A stretch of 61,060 nucleotides of DNA from Actinotignum timonense (GTDB lineage: Bacteria; Actinomycetota; Actinomycetes; Actinomycetales; Actinomycetaceae), in NCBI RefSeq assembly GCF_900155575.1, contig NZ_LT706966.1:738476-799535 (forward strand), in the 5' to 3' direction. Under the pieces are notes generated by a model. That model ran no database searches, had not been told where the DNA came from, and saw nothing but the letters and a program-made list of their open reading frames with translations. Shown piece by piece: positions 26,337 through 33,783 of the stretch; position 1 is the first letter of the stretch, and every line of letters starts with the position of its first letter. A program made the position numbers and the translations under genes.

Positions 26337-26400
26337 CCTCCTATTGTGCCGGGATGCGGGCGCGATGGCGTGGCTGTTTCACCACGTGGGTGCGCGCGTC

Positions 26401-26406
26401 TACGAT
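26401..26406 (+). promoter_or_regulatory. -10 element of a leaderless promoter
   Basis: TACGAT ends 6 nt before the ATG at 26413. A GGAAG sequence between them could serve as a weak ribosome site if transcription starts earlier. Confidence 0.4.
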
Positions 26407-26412
26407 GGAAGC

Positions 26413-27111
26413 ATGATGGAACCCGGCCACGGCTCTGGCATCGACGCGGATGCCGATTTCGAATTCGAACGCAAATTCCTGGTGCGCGAACTGCCCGACG
26501 ACGTCGCCGAGCACGCCTCCACCCAGGTCATCATCCAGGCTTACACTTTCGCGCAGGACGGCTACGCGGTGCGGGTGCGGGTACGTTTCCCCGATGCTTT
26601 CGTACCTTTTGATGAGTTCGACGACGCCGCCGACTTCCGCGGTGGTTACGAACGGCGTGCGCTCGCGCGGATGCTGGGGGCGGGATGCCCGGCGAGCGCC
26701 TCGGTGGCGGTGAAATCGCCGGTGGTCAGCGCGGAACGCTACGAGAAGGAAATGGAAATTGATACCGATGTGGCCGTACAGATTCTGCGGCGCTCGGTGG
26801 ATCTGGTCCTCAAAAATCGTTTCTCCCTGTGGATCGATGAGGACGGCTGGGAATTCGATGCTTTTGGCGGGCAAAACGCGGGGTTGATTATCGCGGAAGT
26901 GGAGCGGCGCGCGCCGGTGGTGGACCTGAAAATTCCGGATTTTTGCGCCACCGAAGTTTCCGACGATCTGCGGTTCACCAATGACCATCTTTCCAAGGAC
27001 CCGTGGATGCAATGGGGTGCGGCCTATATGGAGGAGCTGGATGCGCGCGGGCCGCATTTCCTGGATTTGCGCGCGCCTCAGCAGCGCGAACGCGAGGGCG
27101 AAGGGGCGTGA
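26413..27111 (+). CDS. CYTH domain protein (triphosphate tunnel fold)
   Basis: 232 residues. The CYTH signature ExExK is present as EFERK in FEFERKFLV near the N-terminus. The later strands carry alternating Glu, Arg and Lys (EKEMEID, LKNRFSLWID, LIIAEVE) as needed for the tunnel that binds triphosphates and divalent metal. Probably an inorganic triphosphatase or adenylate-cyclase-like protein. ATG 26413 is preferred; 26416 and 26365 are alternatives. It is the last core gene before the accessory island. Confidence 0.82.
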   Translation: MMEPGHGSGIDADADFEFERKFLVRELPDDVAEHASTQVIIQAYTFAQDGYAVRVRVRFPDAFVPFDEFDDAADFRGGYERRALARMLGAGCPASASVAVKSPVVSAERYEKEMEIDTDVAVQILRRSVDLVLKNRFSLWIDEDGWEFDAFGGQNAGLIIAEVERRAPVVDLKIPDFCATEVSDDLRFTNDHLSKDPWMQWGAAYMEELDARGPHFLDLRAPQQREREGEGA

Positions 27112-27300
27112 GCGCGCTATTTCCTGAGCGGAAGTAGCATTGCTTATTTCAGTTCCGGTATCGCGCACTGAAAACGAAGCCCACGGGGCATGTAGGCGTG
27201 GGCGCATGGTCGGAATATCGTTGAATTGCCGTTGAATGTGAGTAATGGCACGGCTGAGGGTGGCTCAAAACGCAAGCTTTGTTGCGCATGCGTTTAGACT

Positions 27301-27444
27301 TATACAAGTACTCACTCGTTGTTACATTAACGGACCTGTGTCGCCATATTGGCGTGCACACCACGGCATGCGTATCACTCAACCTGAGGTGAGCGGGTTG
27401 CTTGATCCTGCCGTTGAGGGGCGGCGTGCAAACGCCGCCCCTCT
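27301..27444 (+). ncRNA. Possible small RNA or decayed sequence at island border
   Basis: A 379-bp gap (27112-27490) has no credible gene. TAGACT at 27295-27300 resembles the -10 elements elsewhere. About 115 nt later stands a perfect hairpin (27416-27443), with a small stem CGCCA/TGGCG at 27342-27354 in between. A short transcript between them is possible. No family is recognised and the hairpin may only serve the opposing gene. Confidence 0.2.
27416..27443. terminator. Strong hairpin terminator
   Basis: 12-bp perfect stem GAGGGGCGGCGT/ACGCCGCCCCTC with a GCAA tetraloop. It lies 48 bp beyond the 3' end of the leftward DGQHR/AIPR-like gene and may end transcription from both sides. Confidence 0.75.
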
Positions 27445-27490
27445 CAGCTTTCTACAAATAGAAGCTATGTAAAACTTGATCTAATGGGTT

Positions 27491-28873
27491 TTACAGCAGG
27501 GTTTGTTTTCCGAATAAAGACTCTAATACCATGTTGCGAGCCTTTTCTTTAACACTGCTATAAGAAGCGCCACTCTTCCCAACCCGTTGCGGATCCCACT
27601 CGGCCATTTCAATGATTGGCTTGAGGGTACCGATAAGTTCTTTGAGATTGTCTGGATTTCCGTAGAAATCAGTAGGGGAAAGAATCCATTCAAGGATTTG
27701 CTTTTTATTATCTACTTTGATGAGGGATTGGAGGCTGAATACCACGGGCATAAGATAACCCAATGGTGGAACTTCATACGGAACCTCTTCCCCGGAGAAT
27801 AGTGTCTGGTTGTTTGTTTTGCTGGTTTTCTTCACTGCGGAAATACGTCCGAAAGCGCCGTTATTAGCGTTGTATGCTGATCGAAAACCCTTATAGATGA
27901 GATCGTAACAAGCTAAAACTTCGTTCACCATTTTTAGTGCGGACTTTAGGTATGTATCGACAATAGTGCGGCCTGTGCCATCCGGAGTTTTCTCGGTGGC
28001 GCCATCCGCTTCAATGAGCAAAGTGAATCTTTTTAGCGCTTCTGCCTTGTATGAGTAGGCGGTAGTTCCAGGTAGTGGGGATACTCCGTAGTTGGAAAGT
28101 GTAGGGATCACGCCTAGCGTGACCCAGGAAAGTGCGATTAAAAATCGGGGATCCAGGCGACCGTTGTCGTTCGTGCGCCAAGCGACTTCGCTGGTAATTT
28201 TCTCAGGAAGTTCGGTCTTGAGTACGTCAAAAACGCCCCTTTGATTTGCAACCGCCTCGGCGGCAAGCTGTGCGTTCTGATTTCTATTGGCGCATATGCC
28301 GGGAATCAGCTCATTAAAAACTGACGGACTATCCACGTTAGTGTCTAGATCTGAAGGGCTGATGATTTCAACCGGAATTAGTGCATCAAGAGTGGGTGTC
28401 GACGGCTCTGCTTTCAAAGCTTCAATCTCCGAGGAGTTGCGGTTCCAGCACTCTTTAAGGTCATGCCAAACTTTAACCTTGTTGATTTCTTTTTCGGGGA
28501 TACCGGCTTCGGTCAATAACGCTATTCCAATTGCTAGAAGGTTATGTCCGCCATCAAGCACTCCCTCACGGTGGCGACATTTAAACTCTAACTGATAGCG
28601 ACTCCGGTCGCGCTCGACGACTTCTCCGGCACCAATGAGTAAACCTTTTGAATAGAAAGGCATCATTGATGGGTTAGTCAGAAGAGTCTCGAGGATATCC
28701 TTGGTGATACTGTTTCGCTTCGAGTGTCGTGGGTTAGCTTCCAGACTTTCGTTCGTAATCAGTCCGATGAGACCGCGCATCTTTACGAATCCGGTGATTC
28801 GACGCAATACGCCGATGTGTGAATCTGCAACGTGTTCGATTTTAAGAACTACGGGGGTGTGAGGGGAGGACAT
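27491..28873 (-). CDS. DGQHR/AIPR-like protein (putative defence protein)
   Basis: 460 residues, lower GC than the core genes. The only motif I recognise is EGVLDGGHNLLAIGIAL at about 105-125, preceded by KCRHR. This fits the strand-DGxHR/T-helix core shared by DGQHR (DndB-like, ParB-like) and AIPR abortive-infection proteins. The C-terminal half is helical and unassigned. ATG 28873 follows AAGGAAG. The leader contains five consecutive stem-loops. Divergent from a PD-(D/E)XK nuclease-like gene. Function is inferred from motif and context only; AIPR versus DGQHR is not decided. Confidence 0.55.
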   Translation of the reverse strand: MSSPHTPVVLKIEHVADSHIGVLRRITGFVKMRGLIGLITNESLEANPRHSKRNSITKDILETLLTNPSMMPFYSKGLLIGAGEVVERDRSRYQLEFKCRHREGVLDGGHNLLAIGIALLTEAGIPEKEINKVKVWHDLKECWNRNSSEIEALKAEPSTPTLDALIPVEIISPSDLDTNVDSPSVFNELIPGICANRNQNAQLAAEAVANQRGVFDVLKTELPEKITSEVAWRTNDNGRLDPRFLIALSWVTLGVIPTLSNYGVSPLPGTTAYSYKAEALKRFTLLIEADGATEKTPDGTGRTIVDTYLKSALKMVNEVLACYDLIYKGFRSAYNANNGAFGRISAVKKTSKTNNQTLFSGEEVPYEVPPLGYLMPVVFSLQSLIKVDNKKQILEWILSPTDFYGNPDNLKELIGTLKPIIEMAEWDPQRVGKSGASYSSVKEKARNMVLESLFGKQTLL

Positions 28874-28911
28874 CGTATTCACTTCCTTATGTTGAGGTAT
28901 TAACAGAAATC

Positions 28912-29068
28912 CCGATGCGAAGAACTGATATGCGGTACGCATCGGAGTTTCCGAAGTTACCCTCGGAAGTCACGCAGGTTTCCACTGCGTTCGTCCACTA
29001 TCCATCCGGATAGTTCAGCCCCGTTTCGAGATCCGGCCCATGAAATCTGGTAGACCTAATGTGGCCGG
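28912..29068 (-). ncRNA. Run of five stem-loops (candidate structured RNA or leader)
   Basis: Perfect stems in series: CCGATGCG/CGCATCGG (28912-28919 with 28938-28945), TTCCGA/TCGGAA (28949-28954 with 28963-28968), ACGCAG/CTGCGT (28972-28977 with 28985-28990), ACTATCC/GGATAGT (28997-29003 with 29008-29014) and CCGGCC/GGCCGG (29033-29038 with 29063-29068). They lie in the 407-bp region between divergent genes, so either strand could be the transcript; minus would make it the leader of the DGQHR/AIPR-like gene. No known RNA family is recognised. The remaining 200 bp towards 29280 is AT-rich promoter-like sequence. Confidence 0.5.
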
Positions 29069-29280
29069 TAATGACTATCTTGAGGCATTAACGCCAAGAA
29101 TGCAACACTCTATATTGTGATATGAAATACAAAATAGATCATTAGAGCTTGTGTGGGTGTTCGGATGGAGCTGCAAAGGTGGACGTATAGTCATCTCCCA
29201 TGTCCGTCGGTGCGTTCCAGATATTTTCGAGCGGTGCAAGGCTCTTCAGATTCCTTTTCAACGCATATAGAGTTTGTTTT

Positions 29281-30297
29281 ATGAGCGAAAGCAGCGATCG
29301 ACAGTTCAGCGCAATCTACACGTCTGAGCCTCAGCTCACTCGAGCTTTGGCCGCGGAAATTCGCAATGCGCCACGAGTTGTAGAGCAGTATTTCTCGAAA
29401 CTACTTAATTGCAATCTAGGTGAGCTTGTGGATGTTGGCTGTGAGAAGGAACAACGCGTTGATGTGAAGCTCACTTTTAAAAGCTCAACCGAAGAGATTA
29501 GCTTAGCTATTGAAGCCAAGATTGACCATTTCCTAAGCGAAGATCAGATCTCGCGCGAACGTGAAGTATGTAATTATTTGATATTGCTTGTGTTAGAGGA
29601 AAATGACGCTGTGGATTATAGGGACAAAGTCGATGGTGTTATTACATGGTCGGATATTCTCGGAAGGTTCACTGAACCGCGACTGTTGATTTCTGATGTG
29701 TACGCAATCCCCGCTCAGAAGGTCCAGGTTGAGCGAAAACTCCATGACGCATTAGAGGGGAGGAGGATTCCCGGATGGGAATTCAAGGTAGAGCGTGGAA
29801 ATGCGGGGATGCCGGCGATAACGATCTACAGTCCGTTTCACAGTAATGGAAGTCAACTGTGCGGACAGATACAAGTTATCGGGCGCTCGATGCCGAAAGA
29901 TCTTGATGATGTAAAGCTGGAGTTTTACGTGGGAACCAAAGTGTCTGAGACTGAAGAATGTTACCCAGATCCGGAATTGGGAATTGAGCCTCAGTGGGTC
30001 ACAAACGCGAGAGTTTTGTATGACAGGGTTCTTGAAGGGGATCCGGGGAAGTTCGACCTCAAGGCTACTAATCACCACAGTTCATCTAAGAAAGGATTGG
30101 GCCCTAGGCGCCAACAGATTACCAAGAAGTATTTTCCTAATCATCCCTGGCTTGCCAGGGGGTATATTACCGACTCTTTGGGTGTAAGAAGCTATCCCCG
30201 GCCTATCGATGAAGTTCGAGAGCTTGCGGACGATGCAATACGGCTATTTACGAGCTGGTTCGCCGCGCTCGGGGAGAGTGCCTCACCTGAGTTGTAA
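29281..30297 (+). CDS. PD-(D/E)XK nuclease-like protein
   Basis: 338 residues. The nuclease core is near the N-terminus: D61 in RVDVKLTF, then E78-A-K80 in LAIEAKIDH, followed by a Gln (SEDQISRERE) and a strand-helix unit ending ITWSDIL. This order (D, ExK, Q, W-S-D) matches PD-(D/E)XK proteins found in defence loci. The C-terminal 200 residues are unassigned. ATG 29281 is chosen because it begins the first predicted helix; the ribosome site is weak and an upstream start at 29200 is possible. Low GC and divergence from the DGQHR/AIPR-like gene suggest a joint acquired cassette. Confidence 0.65.
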   Translation: MSESSDRQFSAIYTSEPQLTRALAAEIRNAPRVVEQYFSKLLNCNLGELVDVGCEKEQRVDVKLTFKSSTEEISLAIEAKIDHFLSEDQISREREVCNYLILLVLEENDAVDYRDKVDGVITWSDILGRFTEPRLLISDVYAIPAQKVQVERKLHDALEGRRIPGWEFKVERGNAGMPAITIYSPFHSNGSQLCGQIQVIGRSMPKDLDDVKLEFYVGTKVSETEECYPDPELGIEPQWVTNARVLYDRVLEGDPGKFDLKATNHHSSSKKGLGPRRQQITKKYFPNHPWLARGYITDSLGVRSYPRPIDEVRELADDAIRLFTSWFAALGESASPEL

Positions 30298-30420
30298 ACC
30301 CAGCTTTTATCAATAGTGTTGTCGCTGTCAGTAACGATAGGATTTTCCTTGCCAAGGATGGTCAAAAGTATTCTTTATGTTGATTGGCTTTGACGAGAAA
30401 AGTTCTGCTGCCCTGTTCCT

Positions 30421-31644
30421 CTATTGCTGTACCGGCACGAAACTCTCGCTCCCCTTGTCATAGCGGTACCGGGTGTTTTCCCCGTTCTGAATAAGTTCGA
30501 CGGCGGTGGCGATGGCTTCGCGCGGGACGATGAACCATTCGCTCGGGTCGTAGTTTTTGCCCTCGTTATCGATTTGCGAGAGGGATACTTTTACGTCCGC
30601 GAAGATCTGGTGGAGCAGGTGCTCTAGTTTCGCGGCATTCACATCGTAGGTGACGTACGTGTCCACGATTTCGACGGGCGCCATGAGGTAGGTGGGTGAT
30701 TGTTCCGCGCCTGCGATGCGCTTTTCTACCGGACCGCGCGAGAACCCAATCTTGTGGAGGTTGCGCAGGCTGGAGATTTGCGGGTCTGTGGAGAGTGAAC
30801 GCAGCACATAGATCCACCCGGTTGGAGTTTCGTCCGGGTTCACTTCCTCGTCAGCTGCGGTAACGGTATCACTTCCTTGCTGAAGATCAAGGGCGGCTGA
30901 TTGCGGTTCGACGATAATCCGCCCGTCTTTTCCGAGTGCGGTAGCTAGGGACTGCCGGTAGAGTGCAGATTCTGTGCCGTTTTCAAAGATGACACGGAGC
31001 CGTTGCCGGGTCCGGAGTTCGCCACCGGTGTGGTATTTCTGGTCAGCTCCTTGAGCGGCAACGAATCCCATCACTCCGCCGAGCACGAAGTAGAGCCCTT
31101 CTTGTACAGCACTGATGCCCGGGAAAGAACGTTGTTCGGCTGCGCCGGAACGCAGCTGGGCATGCTTAGCTTTGAAAAGCGGTTCGAACTGCTCGAAATC
31201 TTTGGCTTTTTCGCGTTTCGCAACTGATTCCGGCGTGGCGATAGTCCGCGGCGGCGCAGCGGGGAGCCGGGACACATCGGTGATGCCGTATCCGTCGTCC
31301 AGGAGGTTGAACTCATCGGAGGCCAGAACATCGTCGATGCTCTGCGGGGCTTCTTCGCGGGTGAGTAGCCCAAATTCAGTGTCGAGGTCCTTGAGCTTTT
31401 CGAGCTTTTCGGGATCGGCACGGATTCCCTCCAGGCGCGCGCCGAGTTTGCGCTCCCCAATAGCGCGGGTGTGGGGGTCAGGTTCGCGCCCTTCTTTGGC
31501 GCGGAAGTCCACGATTTCCAGGAAGGCGCGTTCTAGCCGGTCTTCGCTGGTGAAACGCCGCGGGGCGGGAGGTGCGTCAAGTAGCCCTTCGGTATCGGAG
31601 GCGAGGATCTTTGCGAATTCTGCTTCAAAATCGAAATCAGCCAT
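30421..31644 (-). CDS. GIY-YIG nuclease family protein (T5orf172 type)
   Basis: 407 residues. The N-terminal two thirds are unassigned, with an acidic start. The C-terminal domain at about 277-352 is GIY-YIG: GWIYVLR, then LHKIGFS (the KIG half), VEKRIAGAE with the catalytic Arg, SPTYL, and KLEHLLHQIF with the metal-binding Glu. This is the T5orf172 variant common in restriction loci. Its ATG overlaps the helicase stop (TAATG). It probably supplies the DNA-cutting activity for the methyltransferase-helicase pair upstream. Confidence 0.82.
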   Translation of the reverse strand: MADFDFEAEFAKILASDTEGLLDAPPAPRRFTSEDRLERAFLEIVDFRAKEGREPDPHTRAIGERKLGARLEGIRADPEKLEKLKDLDTEFGLLTREEAPQSIDDVLASDEFNLLDDGYGITDVSRLPAAPPRTIATPESVAKREKAKDFEQFEPLFKAKHAQLRSGAAEQRSFPGISAVQEGLYFVLGGVMGFVAAQGADQKYHTGGELRTRQRLRVIFENGTESALYRQSLATALGKDGRIIVEPQSAALDLQQGSDTVTAADEEVNPDETPTGWIYVLRSLSTDPQISSLRNLHKIGFSRGPVEKRIAGAEQSPTYLMAPVEIVDTYVTYDVNAAKLEHLLHQIFADVKVSLSQIDNEGKNYDPSEWFIVPREAIATAVELIQNGENTRYRYDKGSESFVPVQQ

Positions 31645-33761
31645 TAGTTCTTGTCTCCCTGGGAAGCCTCGGCGCTTGCGGTACGTGCCGGCACCGGCAC
31701 ATCTTCGGCATGCTTACCACCGCTGCGCACTGCCGCGGGTTCGCTCTGCTCAGCCGCAGCCGCAGCTTCAACGGCCGCTTCGGCCGCGGCTTTCTCAGCA
31801 TCATGCTTTGCTTTTTCGCGTTGCAGGATGAGCAGGCCTTCGGCGTACAGTTTCTCGGTGGGGTCGTCGCTGCGCACGTCCGGGCGGCGGCCATTGACCT
31901 TGACCCAGTCGGTGATTGCGGGCCACATCTCCAGTGCTTCTTCGGGCTTCAGGGTGATGCGGGTAGCGGCGATGGCATCTTGGATGATGCGCAGCACCGG
32001 GCTGGAGACCTGCTTGGACATCACTTCGAAGGCCTTCTGGAAGGGGTTGATGGATTCAATGAGGTCGATATTGATCTCATCAATATCCACAAACTTGTTC
32101 CCCGCTTCCACGAAACGCCGGTCGCCCACGGTCCGCACTTCGCCAGATTTAATCACGGAGGAGACCACCACGTGCTGGCGGATTTGCTCGACTTCTTTCT
32201 CAGTGATGTCTGGGTAGGTTTGGCGAATGATGCGCGGGATAAGCACCTTGTTAATGACTTCGGGTTCCGCAGCGCCGGCCGCGGCCCGCGCCACCTGGTC
32301 ATCTTGGAGAATAGTGGCTTTGAGATCGTCAATATCGGTTGCGATGATCTGCTTTGCGCGCTTGGTAGACGGCTCCACCAGGCCCTTGACTTCCAGGGTG
32401 CCGGGATCTGGGGTTTCGTCGGTGTTGCGCTTGGCCCGGAAGTTGTAGTTCGGGGCAAGTACCTGTTCCATGAGCAGCGCCGCGGTGATGCCTTTCAGCA
32501 CGTTATTGACGGAGAGTGTCACTTCGTTTTGGGTGGCATCCGGTTCGGCCAGCAGGTTGGTGAATTGTGCGTGGCTTTTCCCGGGGCTATCGCGGGTGAC
32601 GCGCCCGATGATCTGGATGAGTTCGGTATGCGAAGCACGGTAACCAACCGTGAGGGCGTGTTCGGCGAAAGGCCAGTCGAAACCTTCTTTCGCCATCCCG
32701 AGCGCGATGATGATGTCAGCGGCGTCGCGATTTTTCGCGGCCACATCGGTCAAATACACTAGGGTCTTAGCGCGCGCTTTCTCATCGCTATCGTCCACGA
32801 GGTCCGCGACTCGCAGCACGGCACCGGTGTCACGTCGCCGCACGAAGATCATGCAGTCGTCCCCGGGGAAACGCGGTTCTACCTGCGCAACTTCTTCGGG
32901 CGAAAGCACTTCGCCAATAATATCGAGGATTTTCCCGACCTCTTCGTACTTATCCTTGGTGGATTCCCCGGAGTTCACGGAGGGGATATGCAGGATGGTT
33001 TTCTTGTCGAGGTCCAGCACTTCCGCGATGGCGTCGGTGTAACGGCCCTGGTAGAAGTGGTGGCCGATCCCCAGCGTTTTCAGGTACTGGTAGCCGTTGA
33101 GCTGGTCGTAATAGTTGAAGGTGACGGGCGTGAATTTCGCTTCGTCTTTCGGGTCAAGCACGGGCACGGAGTCCCCGCGGAAGTAGGAGCCGGTCATGGC
33201 GATGATATGCGCGTCGGACTGCTCCATAATGGCGTGCAGCACGGAGCCGAGCCGGTTGTTGTCTAGGTCTGCGGAGACGTGATGGAATTCGTCAATCGCG
33301 ATCACGCAGCCGTTGAAATCCTCGGGTTTGGCCTGTTCAAAAGCGAAACGCAGGGTGGCGTGCGTGCAGACGAGCGTAGCATCCGGCCCTTCCAGGAAAC
33401 GCAGGAATGCGGCGACTTTCGATTCGTTGCTGCCGGGTGTGCACAGGTTGTTCGCGGGTTTGACGTCCCAGTCCGCGAAGAAGCCGTAGGTGGTGAGGTC
33501 GGTGGGCGCGAAGGATGCGCCAATGGAGCGTTCGGGTACCGCCACGATGACCTTGCGCCGGCCCTGGTTGAAGAGCTTATCAAGCGCGATAAACATGAGC
33601 GCGCGCGATTTCCCGGAGGCGGGCGGCGCCTTGATGAGCAGGTACTGGGAGGCGCGCTGTTCATAGGCACGAGCCTGCATTTCCCGCATCCCGAGCTCAT
33701 CGGTGGCAACCGATTTCCCGGTTTGCGCATAGGTCACGTCCACAACGTTTTCGGTGGCCAC
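31644..33761 (-). CDS. DEAD/DEAH-box helicase of a restriction-like system
   Basis: 705 residues. Superfamily 2 motifs: Walker A APPASGKS (45-52), DEFH box (157-160) in VIAIDEFHHV, motif III as MTGSY (189-193), and motif VI QIIGRVTR. The C-terminal 250 residues end in a charged Ala/Glu-rich helix. The GTG start at 33761 lies 2 nt after the ancestral stop of the methyltransferase reading frame, with AGAAGGG as ribosome site. It likely translocates DNA between recognition by the methyltransferase and cleavage by the GIY-YIG protein. Confidence 0.88.
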   Translation of the reverse strand: MATENVVDVTYAQTGKSVATDELGMREMQARAYEQRASQYLLIKAPPASGKSRALMFIALDKLFNQGRRKVIVAVPERSIGASFAPTDLTTYGFFADWDVKPANNLCTPGSNESKVAAFLRFLEGPDATLVCTHATLRFAFEQAKPEDFNGCVIAIDEFHHVSADLDNNRLGSVLHAIMEQSDAHIIAMTGSYFRGDSVPVLDPKDEAKFTPVTFNYYDQLNGYQYLKTLGIGHHFYQGRYTDAIAEVLDLDKKTILHIPSVNSGESTKDKYEEVGKILDIIGEVLSPEEVAQVEPRFPGDDCMIFVRRRDTGAVLRVADLVDDSDEKARAKTLVYLTDVAAKNRDAADIIIALGMAKEGFDWPFAEHALTVGYRASHTELIQIIGRVTRDSPGKSHAQFTNLLAEPDATQNEVTLSVNNVLKGITAALLMEQVLAPNYNFRAKRNTDETPDPGTLEVKGLVEPSTKRAKQIIATDIDDLKATILQDDQVARAAAGAAEPEVINKVLIPRIIRQTYPDITEKEVEQIRQHVVVSSVIKSGEVRTVGDRRFVEAGNKFVDIDEINIDLIESINPFQKAFEVMSKQVSSPVLRIIQDAIAATRITLKPEEALEMWPAITDWVKVNGRRPDVRSDDPTEKLYAEGLLILQREKAKHDAEKAAAEAAVEAAAAAEQSEPAAVRSGGKHAEDVPVPARTASAEASQGDKN

Positions 33762-33783
33762 AGCTATTTCCCTTCTGCTTCGA

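Noticed and set aside
27369-27473. 34-codon open frame at the island border
   Set aside because: Overlaps the terminator hairpin and lacks a ribosome site.
28912-29068. tRNA or retron reading of the stem-loop run
   Set aside because: No acceptor-stem/T-loop arrangement typical of tRNA, and no reverse transcriptase gene in the window.
31572-32762. 396-codon frame opposite the helicase gene
   Set aside because: Antisense to SF2 helicase motifs; shadow.
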